Notes under the pieces: model-generated
Databases searched by the model: none
Seen by the model: the letters and a program-made list of their open reading frames with translations, nothing else
What the model was told of the DNA's origin: nothing
Position numbers and translations under genes: made by a program
Origin: Pseudomonas shirazensis
GTDB lineage: Bacteria; Pseudomonadota; Gammaproteobacteria; Pseudomonadales; Pseudomonadaceae
NCBI RefSeq assembly: GCF_014268785.2
Contig: NZ_JABWRD020000002.1
Span: forward strand, 1 to 64,000
Reading direction: 5' to 3'
Length of the DNA: 64,000 nt
Part shown: piece after piece, positions 18,959 through 26,150 of the stretch
How the letters are laid out: the number at the start of each line of letters is the position of its first letter
How positions within the stretch are numbered: position 1 is the stretch's first letter

Positions 18959-19503
18959 CAGAGCACCTCGCGTGCTCGCGCCCACAGCGCCAGGCGATCG
19001 TCCAGGCCATTCAGGCCGCCATTGACAAGACGGGTGATGCGGTTGAACTCGCCGCGATCCGCCAGCGCGTTGAGCCCGCGTGAATGCCAGAACCAGGCCG
19101 CCGACTCGCAGGCCCAGCGCGGCTGTTCGAGCAGCTGCGGCTGCGCCAGCAAGCGCTCATCGTCAAACAGGGCCCGGCTACAGGCCTGATAACTGTTACG
19201 GCCGGTGATCTGAATCAGGCCGCGACCGCAGTACAGCTGGCCATCACCGTCGGCCTGCGGCGTATTACCCAGACGCCGCGCAAGGCTGCCGGTGTCGTAA
19301 CGGGAGAGGTAGCGATCGCCACCCAGCTCCTTCACATAGCGCAGTTGGCCGGATTCATGGCCGATCTGTGCGAGAAACGCCGCGATGCGCCTGGGATGAT
19401 CGATTTGCCAACGCGGCAAAGCTTCGTTGAGCGCTGCGAGAAAGGTGCCGACCCGCTGGCCGGCGAGGGGAAATATCTGGCTGAGTTGGCCTTCGGTAAG
19501 CAT
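18955..19503 (-). CDS. Glycoside hydrolase family 19 endolysin
   Basis: A 182-residue chitinase-like (GH19) muralytic enzyme that degrades peptidoglycan so that particles are released. The family core is visible from RIAAFLAQIGHESGQLRYVKE, which carries the catalytic glutamate, through YCGRGLIQITGRNSY to CESAAWFWHSRGLN. There is no signal peptide, so export depends on the holin encoded at the far end of the locus. The start has a strong AAGGAGGTG site. An intrinsic terminator sits just upstream of it. Confidence 0.93.
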   Translation of the reverse strand: MLTEGQLSQIFPLAGQRVGTFLAALNEALPRWQIDHPRRIAAFLAQIGHESGQLRYVKELGGDRYLSRYDTGSLARRLGNTPQADGDGQLYCGRGLIQITGRNSYQACSRALFDDERLLAQPQLLEQPRWACESAAWFWHSRGLNALADRGEFNRITRLVNGGLNGLDDRLALWARAREVLC

Positions 19504-19521
19504 GCTGCACCTCCTTGTTTA

Positions 19522-19553
19522 ACAAAAAAAGCCCAGGACGAGGTCCTGGGCTT
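19522..19553 (-). terminator. Intrinsic terminator between D gene and lysis genes
   Basis: On the minus strand AAGCCCAGGAC pairs with GTCCTGGGCTT around three bases and is followed by seven T residues. It lies inside the tailocin run, 19 bases before the endolysin start, so it should reduce expression of the lysis genes unless read through. Confidence 0.85.
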
Positions 19554-19584
19554 GAGCCGCAACGATGAGCCGCGCACACGTTGT

Positions 19585-20619
19585 TCAGACCTTGATAGCC
19601 GTGCCTCGCCGCGGCGCGACGCCCTTATTGTTGGATTTGCCCTGGCTGCCTCCATTGCAGTGCACCGTGGTCTGCCAACCGCTGTTGGTGAACAGCTGTT
19701 CAACCGAATCGATCAGGTACAGCCCGTCCAGCCCGGCGCAGAAGCCGCTGGTTTCGATGCTGCGCTCGGCAAACAGATCGGTTCGTCCGGCCATCTCCAG
19801 GCGCAGGCTGGCGGTGCCACGGTTGAAGCTGGCCAGCCGCGCCCTGGCGGCCTGTTCGGCAGCGGCGCGATTGGGGTAGACGTGGCGGTCGGTATGCACC
19901 GGCTGGTCGCCCGGCGTCACCGCGCTGTTGGCCAGCTCGACCACCTGCAGCGCGCCGCTGGCAGGGTCCTGGTGACGGGTACGCACGGCCTTGTGGGTCT
20001 GCTGGTCATCCAGGCGGAGCTGCCATTTGCTGACCATGCTGCGGTCAAGCGTGACCACGCCAAGCGGCTTGCCGCTGGCGCTCTTGCCAGCCTGGCGAGG
20101 CAGCACCAGCAACTGGCCGTTGGCAAGTTTGGCGGTGCAATCGTAGAGCCGCGCCAGACGCGTGATGAAGGCCAGATCAGACTCCGCGTACTGGTCGACC
20201 CGCGCGACCAGTACGGTCAGCGGGCACACCGCCTGCCAGCCGTTACGCGCAGCAATTTCACTGACGATCCTTTGCAGCGGCAGCGCTTCCCAACTGCCGC
20301 TGCGGGTGGTCTTGCCGCTGCCGCAGAGGTCGCTGGCCTTGCCGCGGATGACGAGCGTGTCAGGCGGGCCGGACAGCTCGACTTCATCGACCGTAAAGCG
20401 CCCAAGCCGGGTCAGCGGTTGCCCGCCATAGCCGAGATGAACCTCGATCGAGGCGCCTCGCGAAGGTAATGCAAGTGCGCCGTCGCGGGCGTCGATACGC
20501 AGTTCGAAATCATCTGACTGCATGCCCGGCTTGTCGCTGGTGCGCAGCAGTAGCAGGCGCTGGTTGATCAGCGTGGTGATGTCGTTACCGTCGGCAACGA
20601 TACGAAACTGTGGTTGCAT
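19585..20619 (-). CDS. Tail hub protein D (phage late control D family)
   Basis: A 344-residue gpD-like protein that forms the hub joining tube and spike in P2-like tails (PA0628 in R2 pyocin). Features include the beta-rich start MQPQFRIVADGNDIT, FELRIDARDG, and LAFITRLARLYDCTAKLANGQ in the middle. It ends with a basic disordered tail. The ATG at 20619 follows a GGAG-like site; an upstream frame extends ten residues but overlaps the X gene. The family name refers to late control, but here the role is structural. Confidence 0.9.
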   Translation of the reverse strand: MQPQFRIVADGNDITTLINQRLLLLRTSDKPGMQSDDFELRIDARDGALALPSRGASIEVHLGYGGQPLTRLGRFTVDEVELSGPPDTLVIRGKASDLCGSGKTTRSGSWEALPLQRIVSEIAARNGWQAVCPLTVLVARVDQYAESDLAFITRLARLYDCTAKLANGQLLVLPRQAGKSASGKPLGVVTLDRSMVSKWQLRLDDQQTHKAVRTRHQDPASGALQVVELANSAVTPGDQPVHTDRHVYPNRAAAEQAARARLASFNRGTASLRLEMAGRTDLFAERSIETSGFCAGLDGLYLIDSVEQLFTNSGWQTTVHCNGGSQGKSNNKGVAPRRGTAIKV

Positions 20620-20639
20620 GGGGTGGCTCCGAAGCAGGG

Positions 20640-20849
20640 TCAGTCCCACAACTGGACCGTTGTGCCGGCAGCGGCGTGCTGGAGGTCGGGCAAACTGATC
20701 AGCACCCCGCCGGCAAACGGCTGGGTCTCATCTGCCAGGCCGTAGTTGGCCGCCAGAACTGCCTCGACGCTGCCGTTGAGGTGGCCGTAATAGTGCTGGC
20801 AGAGGCTGTCGAGCACGTCACCCTCAGACGTCATGCAGGTCTTGCCCAT
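20640..20849 (-). CDS. Tail protein X
   Basis: A 69-residue LysM-like small tail protein like P2 gpX (67 residues). The conserved core is GDVLDSLCQHYYGHLNGSVEAVL then AANYGLA and ending T-V-Q-L-W-D, as in P2. In R2 pyocin the counterpart (PA0627) holds the baseplate together. The ATG at 20849 gives the closest length match; an ATG at 20834 is possible. Either start overlaps the 3' end of the U gene. Confidence 0.87.
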   Translation of the reverse strand: MGKTCMTSEGDVLDSLCQHYYGHLNGSVEAVLAANYGLADETQPFAGGVLISLPDLQHAAAGTTVQLWD

Positions 20850-21669
20850 AGCTGATGAACTCCAGTGAGAAGGTTTGTTTACGCGGGATTCCGCCGGCCA
20901 GCAGGCTGCTCTGCTCTTCTTCAACGCTGGTCAGGCACCAGTTGCCAAGCACCTCGCCGTACCCGCTGATCAACGACAGCGGCAGCAATTGCCGACCGAT
21001 GCTGCGCAGTGCCTGCAACTGGCCGAGCCCGCCTTTGAAAGTAGGGAAGATCGCCCCACGGATATTGATGGTCTCTTCGCCGAGGCCCACCGCCTGTTGC
21101 GCGCTGGCGCGGCTGAGGCGTTCCTGACCTGCCCAGCGAAAGCGAGTCTGACGCCGCAGTTGGTCGAAGGCGGCAGTATCCAGATTGAAGTAGTACGCTG
21201 CGGCACCGGGCTTGAGCGGTTGCAGCACCAGCAGGTGCGCAAACGGCTTGACCGCCTCCGCTGCCGGGGTGCTATCGGGGGCGAAGCCCAGGGTCGAGAG
21301 GGCGCCGGTAACTGCCGCGCGCACTCCCCCCACCACCCGACGAACCGCGGCCCCGGCTTTGTCCACTTGCTCGGCGAAGGTGCCGAGGCGATCACGCACC
21401 TGGCGCACCACGCTGAGGGTCTGATCGTATTTGTCGATGACCTTGGCCACCTTGGCCTGGGCCGAGGTGATTGCGCGCAAGCTGCGTTGCAGGCGCGCAC
21501 CGATCGCCGGCCCCACTACCGGCAGACCCTCCAGGCTGGCGACGGCGCCTTGTACATGGTCGATGGCCTGATCCATCGGCTCGAGCATGGCGTCGGCCCG
21601 CCGACGCCCCGCTTCGCCCGCCTTGACCAGCGCGTGCAGGCCAGCCTGCAGCTGTTCCTGATAGTTCAT
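20824..21669 (-). CDS. Tail protein U with long helical N-terminal extension
   Basis: A 281-residue protein. The C-terminal ~130 residues match P2 gpU (LLVLQPLKPGAAAYYFNLDT to the FSLEFISYGQDLHDV end), a baseplate/tube-initiation protein of ~159 residues in P2. The first ~130 residues are an alanine- and arginine-rich helical region with no counterpart in P2 gpU. In the R2 pyocin the homologue PA0626 is also long and, as I recall, was assigned to the inner baseplate. The gene is nine bases after the tape-measure stop. Confidence 0.83.
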   Translation of the reverse strand: MNYQEQLQAGLHALVKAGEAGRRRADAMLEPMDQAIDHVQGAVASLEGLPVVGPAIGARLQRSLRAITSAQAKVAKVIDKYDQTLSVVRQVRDRLGTFAEQVDKAGAAVRRVVGGVRAAVTGALSTLGFAPDSTPAAEAVKPFAHLLVLQPLKPGAAAYYFNLDTAAFDQLRRQTRFRWAGQERLSRASAQQAVGLGEETINIRGAIFPTFKGGLGQLQALRSIGRQLLPLSLISGYGEVLGNWCLTSVEEEQSSLLAGGIPRKQTFSLEFISYGQDLHDV

Positions 21670-21678
21670 GAGTGGTCC

Positions 21679-23502
21679 TCAAATTGAAACGTGGGGTGTT
21701 TCAAACATCTGCACTGCGCGGGCCTGACGCATCAGCTCTTCCAGCTGACCACGGGCTATCGCCTCCAGCTGGAGCAGTGTGCTGGGGTCATTGAGGCTGT
21801 TGTTGAAGGTGACCGGCATGTTGGCGGTAAAGGTGAATTGCTGATTGATCATGGGGGTGGGTGCTGTTGGCGCGGTCTGTGCGGGACCGGTCGACAGCGT
21901 TGGCTGCTTGGTACACTCGGCCAACGATTGGCACGCGTCTCCAGGTGATGTCGCCGGGTCGGATTCGCGATGGGCCGCAGCCTGCTCTGCTGGGGGCGTG
22001 TCTGAGGTCACGAGCCTGGCCAACCAGCCGCCAACCTGCTCGCCACCCATGCTCCCAAGCACGCCGCCAACCAGCCCGCCGATGGCGGTACCAATCACTG
22101 GCACCACCGAGCCGATTGCAGCGCCCGCTGCAGCGCCGGCCAAGCCTCCGCCCAAGCCGCCCAGAGCGGTGCCATAGCCTTCGAGCTTCTGCACAGGCGT
22201 GACATCGCTGCTGTAGGTGTCGGCGAGTTGAAGGGTGGTGTCCAGCAGTGTCAGGCCTGGAATTCCTTTCCAGGCTTTGCGTGGCTGGAGGAGAGGTGAG
22301 CTGGAGCCGACCGTGGTAGAGCCAGTCCGCAAAAGACCTGGCGCAGCACTGAAAAAGCTTGCCCCTCCAGCCTGTACGTATGAAGGGGCCAATGAAGCGG
22401 CGGACCAGCCATTGACTGGCGGCAGAGGGAAAACTGTCGCTGCCGCTGGATTGAATGACCGGCCTATACCGATAAATTCAACTGTCGATGACGGCGCATC
22501 CGATTCAATTCTCTTATCGCGTGTTTGTTGCTCCGGTTGCCCCGAACCTGCAGAGCTTGGCGCGGATCCCGCTTCACCTGCTTGCGCAACTGAGGACGCA
22601 TTCGATGCGGTCGGCTTTGGCTCGTCCTGGAAAAAATCATGCAACTTGCCGCCTGCCAGCCCACCCAGGATGTCGCCGACGAAGCCGCCGATCACCGGCG
22701 CATACCGTTGAAGTCGCTTGTTTCTGGAAAAGGCGTTTGCGAGTGCTGTTGCGGTTAGCATCCCGCCTAATCCCCCCGCTGCCGCAGCAACCCCCTCGAC
22801 CTTCTCCTTGCCATCCTCACCTGTGACCAATGCCTTGCCACCAGTGAGCGTAGCGCCAACCACACCTGCACCGAAAACGTCACTCACAGCCTTGAACGCC
22901 CGCAATCGTCCAGATGCGGAAGCTTGTTGGCTCACTTTATAGCTTGCGCTGGCAAGAATGGTGGCAGCTGCCGCAAGCGTTGCGAGCATCCCAGCTTTGT
23001 TATTTGCGCCTGCCGCAGGCGCCGCCTGGCTCCCGGCTTTTTCAGCATCCTCTCCCTTGAGCGTCACCAGATGCTCCGTCCCCGCAGCGAAGCGCTGCTC
23101 TGGCACGGGTGAGGCACTCGTCCCAAGGGGATATTTCAAAGGCGCGCGCCACTGCGCTGGCTGATCCTGCCGCTTGACCCAGATCAGGCCGGATATCACC
23201 TGGTCCAGCCGGGTCAAGTTTTGATGCAGGCGACCCAGCTGATCGTTCACAGGCGCTAGCGTCAGACGCTGTGCGCCTGGCCCTTGCAAATGATTCGGCT
23301 CGGTCGAATTGCCGGTTAGATGCCCCGGTTCAAGCACAGGCCGGACACCGGTCCATGCACCGATGATCAGACCGAGCCGGGTGGTATCCATTTGCTTGCG
23401 TAACAGATCGATGCTGATGCGCAGCGCGTCAACTTCAGCCCCCAACGGCGGGCTGAAGTTGACGCTGAGCCCCAGGTTGAATGGCCCTATTGTCTCTGCC
23501 AT
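21679..23502 (-). CDS. Tail tape-measure protein
   Basis: A 607-residue protein in the usual tape-measure position between the tail chaperone and gpU. It has several hydrophobic glycine/alanine-rich segments (~170-190, ~235-290, ~430-475) and a conserved-looking C-terminal tail (FTFTANMPVTFNN onward). The centre (~290-420) is rich in S, P, T and A and looks disordered. Tape-measure length sets tail length, so a tail near 90-100 nm is a rough inference from ~1.5 angstrom per residue. The start has an AGGAG site. Confidence 0.85.
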   Translation of the reverse strand: MAETIGPFNLGLSVNFSPPLGAEVDALRISIDLLRKQMDTTRLGLIIGAWTGVRPVLEPGHLTGNSTEPNHLQGPGAQRLTLAPVNDQLGRLHQNLTRLDQVISGLIWVKRQDQPAQWRAPLKYPLGTSASPVPEQRFAAGTEHLVTLKGEDAEKAGSQAAPAAGANNKAGMLATLAAAATILASASYKVSQQASASGRLRAFKAVSDVFGAGVVGATLTGGKALVTGEDGKEKVEGVAAAAGGLGGMLTATALANAFSRNKRLQRYAPVIGGFVGDILGGLAGGKLHDFFQDEPKPTASNASSVAQAGEAGSAPSSAGSGQPEQQTRDKRIESDAPSSTVEFIGIGRSFNPAAATVFPLPPVNGWSAASLAPSYVQAGGASFFSAAPGLLRTGSTTVGSSSPLLQPRKAWKGIPGLTLLDTTLQLADTYSSDVTPVQKLEGYGTALGGLGGGLAGAAAGAAIGSVVPVIGTAIGGLVGGVLGSMGGEQVGGWLARLVTSDTPPAEQAAAHRESDPATSPGDACQSLAECTKQPTLSTGPAQTAPTAPTPMINQQFTFTANMPVTFNNSLNDPSTLLQLEAIARGQLEELMRQARAVQMFETPHVSI

Positions 23503-23515
23503 GGCTTACTCCTGC

Positions 23516-23930
23516 TCATTCCGAAAGCCACCAGACCATGTCGCTGTACGGCATGGTCATGATTTCGCTCGCGGAAAAGTTCAGCTCCTTGGCCAGCCGC
23601 TTGGCAGCGGCCTTGTGCCGGGCCGGGTCAAAGTTCGTCGTCTTGCACCAGGCGAAAATAGCCCGCCTGCAGACGGCTGTAGTCTTTCAGGGCGAGGCCT
23701 TCGAGGTCCTTGATACCGACCTCGGCCAGCGAGGCGAACAGGTTCAGTTCACGCTGTTCGTCATCATTGGCGCCGCCCGCCTGGGCGTTGCGGATATCGC
23801 GCACGGTGGGTGCGCGCAACGACAGGCTATCGACCTGGACGCCATTGGCCTGGCTGGGCCGGGACAGCTGCACGCTGACGCGTTCAGCGCTCAGGGTCAG
23901 CCATTGCGGCAGTTTTTTTGCTTGAGCCAT
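23516..23930 (-). CDS. Predicted +1 frameshift product E-E' of the tail chaperone
   Basis: The +1 frame relative to gene E is open from 23686 to 23516, has no start codon of its own, and ends ten bases before the ribosome-site-containing gap of the tape-measure gene. It reads ...FAWCKTTNFDPARHK..., a helical middle and ends MPYSDMVWWLSE, which looks like real GpE-type protein. Two slip sites are possible: TAT-TTT-C (23660-23654), where tRNA-Phe can move from TTT to TTC, and CTT-TGA-C (23633-23627), the same core as the prfB frameshift. Either gives a 137-residue fusion. P2-like tails normally make a frameshifted E+E' product, so this is expected biology with an unusual direction. Confidence 0.7.
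23628..23930 (-). CDS. Tail assembly chaperone E (zero-frame product)
   Basis: A 100-residue protein between tube and tape-measure genes, the position of P2 gpE. It begins MAQAKKLPQWLTLSAERVSV and contains LRAPTVRDIR and the acidic NDDEQRELNLFASLAEVG helix, typical of tail chaperones that bind the tape measure during assembly. The ATG at 23930 has an AAGGAGA site. The zero frame ends CTT TGA C. A second frame continues past this stop, and a frameshifted longer product is described separately. Confidence 0.85.
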   Translation of the reverse strand: MAQAKKLPQWLTLSAERVSVQLSRPSQANGVQVDSLSLRAPTVRDIRNAQAGGANDDEQRELNLFASLAEVGIKDLEGLALKDYSRLQAGYFRLVQDDEL

Positions 23931-23940
23931 GGGCTTCTCC

Positions 23941-24450
23941 TTAAAGGCCGAGCGCAATGCGTTGCGCAGTCAGTTGATCGACACCATTGATCACGCGCTT
24001 CATACCCAGCGCATCGATCTCGTAGACCAGTCGGCCATCGACTTCGAGCTTGTAGTAGGTCACGGCCACGCTGTGCTTGATTTCAGCTTTGTCACCGGAC
24101 TTCCAGTCGCCCATATCGACTTCCTTGAGGGCGCCGCGCAGGGTCACCACCACCGGATTGATCTTGCCCTTGAGGCCTTTGAAGGCGCCGCGGAAGGTGC
24201 CGTTGAAGCCACTGCCATCGGCCAGGCCGAAGAACTTGAGGGCGTCGCGGCGCACGCCGGTGGTGGTGAACGCCGCCTCCTGTTTCTCCATGCCTTGGTC
24301 CATTTCGACCGGAATGTCCATGCCGCCTGGGCGGTGCTCTTCCATTTTCAGGGTGAGCTTGGGCAGGGTCAGGCTGGGTACATCGCCCTGGAAGCTGACG
24401 CCATCGACGAACAGGTTCAGGTTGGCCAGGGTTTCGGGAATCATTGCCAT
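23941..24450 (-). CDS. Major tail tube protein (FII family)
   Basis: A 169-residue P2 FII-like tube protein, which stacks in hexameric rings to form the rigid inner tube. The start MAMIPETLANLNLFVDGVSF and the segments KMEEHRPGGMDIPVEMDQGM and LRGALKEVDMGDWKSGD are typical. The ATG at 24450 gives a length close to the 172 residues of P2 FII. It lies 13 bases after the sheath stop. Confidence 0.94.
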   Translation of the reverse strand: MAMIPETLANLNLFVDGVSFQGDVPSLTLPKLTLKMEEHRPGGMDIPVEMDQGMEKQEAAFTTTGVRRDALKFFGLADGSGFNGTFRGAFKGLKGKINPVVVTLRGALKEVDMGDWKSGDKAEIKHSVAVTYYKLEVDGRLVYEIDALGMKRVINGVDQLTAQRIALGL

Positions 24451-24463
24451 GTTGATGCGCTCC

Positions 24464-25630
24464 TTAAGCGACGGAATCAAGGACTTCGGTCAGCCACTGG
24501 TTGGTGACTTCAACGCGGAAGTTGGGGTTTTCAGCAGGTGGGACGTCGGTGAAGCGGATGTTCCAGTACACCTTGCCCTGCTCGAGCTGGCTGGCAGTGT
24601 TCAGCTCAGGGTCGGCGAACACCTCGAAATTGATGATCGCGCCCTGGTTCTTCAGGTCGCGCATGAACGCCTGCAGGCCCTCGGTGACGTCCTTGACGTA
24701 GGTCGCGGTAATGGCGCGATCGACCGCCCATTTGTGGCCATAGAGGATCGCGTCCATGACGATATCCATGGTCCGCACACGGGTGACGAAGGCCCACTTC
24801 GCGTCGGCCGACAAGGTGCGGTTGCCCCACAGGCGGAAGCCGTCGTCGCGAATGATGGTGGCGATGTTGGCGTTGTTGAGCAGGTTGGCTCGGCAGGTTT
24901 CGTCACCGTCGAGGAATTCGATCGGGCGACCGGTGCCGGTGATACCGACGAATTCCTTGTTCGATGGCGAGGCCCAGAAGCCGTACTCCGCGTCGGTCCA
25001 GGCGAACAGCCCGGCCACATACGCCGAGCCAGGCGCGTCGACCGTGGCGTTTTTGCTGGTGTCCCAGTACTGCACACCCGGATCGACCATATAGGAGCGC
25101 TTGGCGCCGAACTCGCCGGCGTAGGCGATGACCGCTTCATCGGTGGTGTTGGGGCCGTCGATGATGGCAATTGCGCGCAGCTTGTCAGCCAGCGCCACCA
25201 GGGCAGTAGCGACCGCCTGGGTCGCGCTGTGCTTGGGGGTAACCAGCAGACGCGGCTGGGCGTTGAAGCGGCTTTTGCCGTCGAGAAGTGCCTGCAGGCC
25301 GGTCCGCTTGCCGTCCGCCAAGGTGCCGCCGATGATCGCCGAGGTCTGCTCGGCCGCGTCCTCAAGCTTGGCCACCCCGCAGGCGACAATCACCGCCTTG
25401 GCACGGGTAAAGACGGCTTGGCAAGCCTTGGTGATCGCCGCGTCAGGGCCAAACGCGGCAATCGCCTCGCGCTCGCTGGTGATCAGCATCAGGTCATTGG
25501 GCTGAGCGGTAAGCGCTGGCGCCGGGGTGAAGGTATCGACCAAACCAATGATCGAGGACGACGGCAAAGCGATCGTGCGCGCGCCGGTGTCGACGTTTGT
25601 TACGGTAACGCCGTGAAAGAAGCCAGACAT
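24464..25630 (-). CDS. Tail sheath protein (FI family)
   Basis: A 388-residue contractile sheath protein of the P2 FI type (396 residues in P2). It begins MSGFFHGVTVTNVDTGAR, a standard sheath N terminus, and includes MVDPGVQYWDTS, VAGLFAWTDAEYGFWASPSN and the C-terminal arm ...VEVTNQWLTEVLDSVA used for hook-to-hook linkage. The ATG at 25630 has a TGGAGA site. The upstream frame continues to 25978 but overlaps the fibre chaperone gene and is not coding. Confidence 0.95.
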   Translation of the reverse strand: MSGFFHGVTVTNVDTGARTIALPSSSIIGLVDTFTPAPALTAQPNDLMLITSEREAIAAFGPDAAITKACQAVFTRAKAVIVACGVAKLEDAAEQTSAIIGGTLADGKRTGLQALLDGKSRFNAQPRLLVTPKHSATQAVATALVALADKLRAIAIIDGPNTTDEAVIAYAGEFGAKRSYMVDPGVQYWDTSKNATVDAPGSAYVAGLFAWTDAEYGFWASPSNKEFVGITGTGRPIEFLDGDETCRANLLNNANIATIIRDDGFRLWGNRTLSADAKWAFVTRVRTMDIVMDAILYGHKWAVDRAITATYVKDVTEGLQAFMRDLKNQGAIINFEVFADPELNTASQLEQGKVYWNIRFTDVPPAENPNFRVEVTNQWLTEVLDSVA

Positions 25631-25648
25631 AAATTCTCCAGATATGAA

Positions 25649-25670
25649 AAGGCCCCGCGTCAGCGAGGCC
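25649..25670 (-). terminator. Second hairpin just upstream of the sheath gene
   Basis: On the minus strand GGCCTCGC and GCGGGGCC pair with one mismatch around a four-base loop and are followed by TTTTC. It ends about 20 bases before the sheath start, so it would act on transcripts coming from the fibre genes. Confidence 0.6.
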
Positions 25671-25690
25671 ATTAGGGGTACAGCAGAAAA

Positions 25691-25717
25691 GAAAACGCCC
25701 CGTCGGTGCGGGGCGTT
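25691..25717 (-). terminator. Intrinsic terminator at the end of the fibre chaperone gene
   Basis: AACGCCCCG and CGGGGCGTT pair around six bases and are followed on the minus strand by TTTTC. The stem overlaps the stop codon of the fibre chaperone gene. Confidence 0.8.
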
Positions 25718-26147
25718 ATTGGGATTGGTCGGCGATCCAGGGCGGCGCGACCGGCCTGTGCTCGACGACGGGAAATTGATCTGACTGGGGCCAGTCGCGC
25801 AGATCCTGCAGGTAGCCCAGTAGTTCGGCGAACTGGTCGGCTGGCAGGGTGGTTTCGCGCTCAAGGTCCTGCTCGTCGCGGTGACGGTCGCGCAGCCACT
25901 GCCGCGTAGCCAGTTCAGCATCGCGCCATTGCCGCTCTTGCTCTGCCTGCTGTTCCTGTGTAAGCGGCGGCGGGTCAATCAGTATTGGCAGCCCCTGCTC
26001 ATCATGGCTTCGGAGCTTGCCAGGCTCAGGGTTGCCTATCACCGAATCAAAGCAGTCATCGGAGATTTCCACAGCATCTTCAGGAATTGCCTTATGGATG
26101 CCTACGAGGTAGCACATACCCGTACTCATGCTGTAAAGCCGTTTCAT
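25716..26147 (-). CDS. Tail fibre assembly chaperone
   Basis: A 143-residue protein directly after the fibre gene, as fibre chaperones usually are. It starts MKRLYSMSTGMCYLVGIHKAI and has the family's PPPLTQEQQAEQERQWRDAELA linker-helix and the C-terminal LRDWPQSDQFPVVEHRPVAPPW. Such proteins help fold the trimeric fibre and often co-vary with its receptor-binding tip. Confidence 0.92.
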   Translation of the reverse strand: MKRLYSMSTGMCYLVGIHKAIPEDAVEISDDCFDSVIGNPEPGKLRSHDEQGLPILIDPPPLTQEQQAEQERQWRDAELATRQWLRDRHRDEQDLERETTLPADQFAELLGYLQDLRDWPQSDQFPVVEHRPVAPPWIADQSQ

Positions 26148-26150
26148 AGA

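Noticed and set aside
23628..23640. Classical -1 slippery heptamer in the tail chaperone gene
   Set aside because: The -1 frame stops after 15 codons with random-looking sequence, and no X-XXY-YYZ heptamer in the right phase was found.
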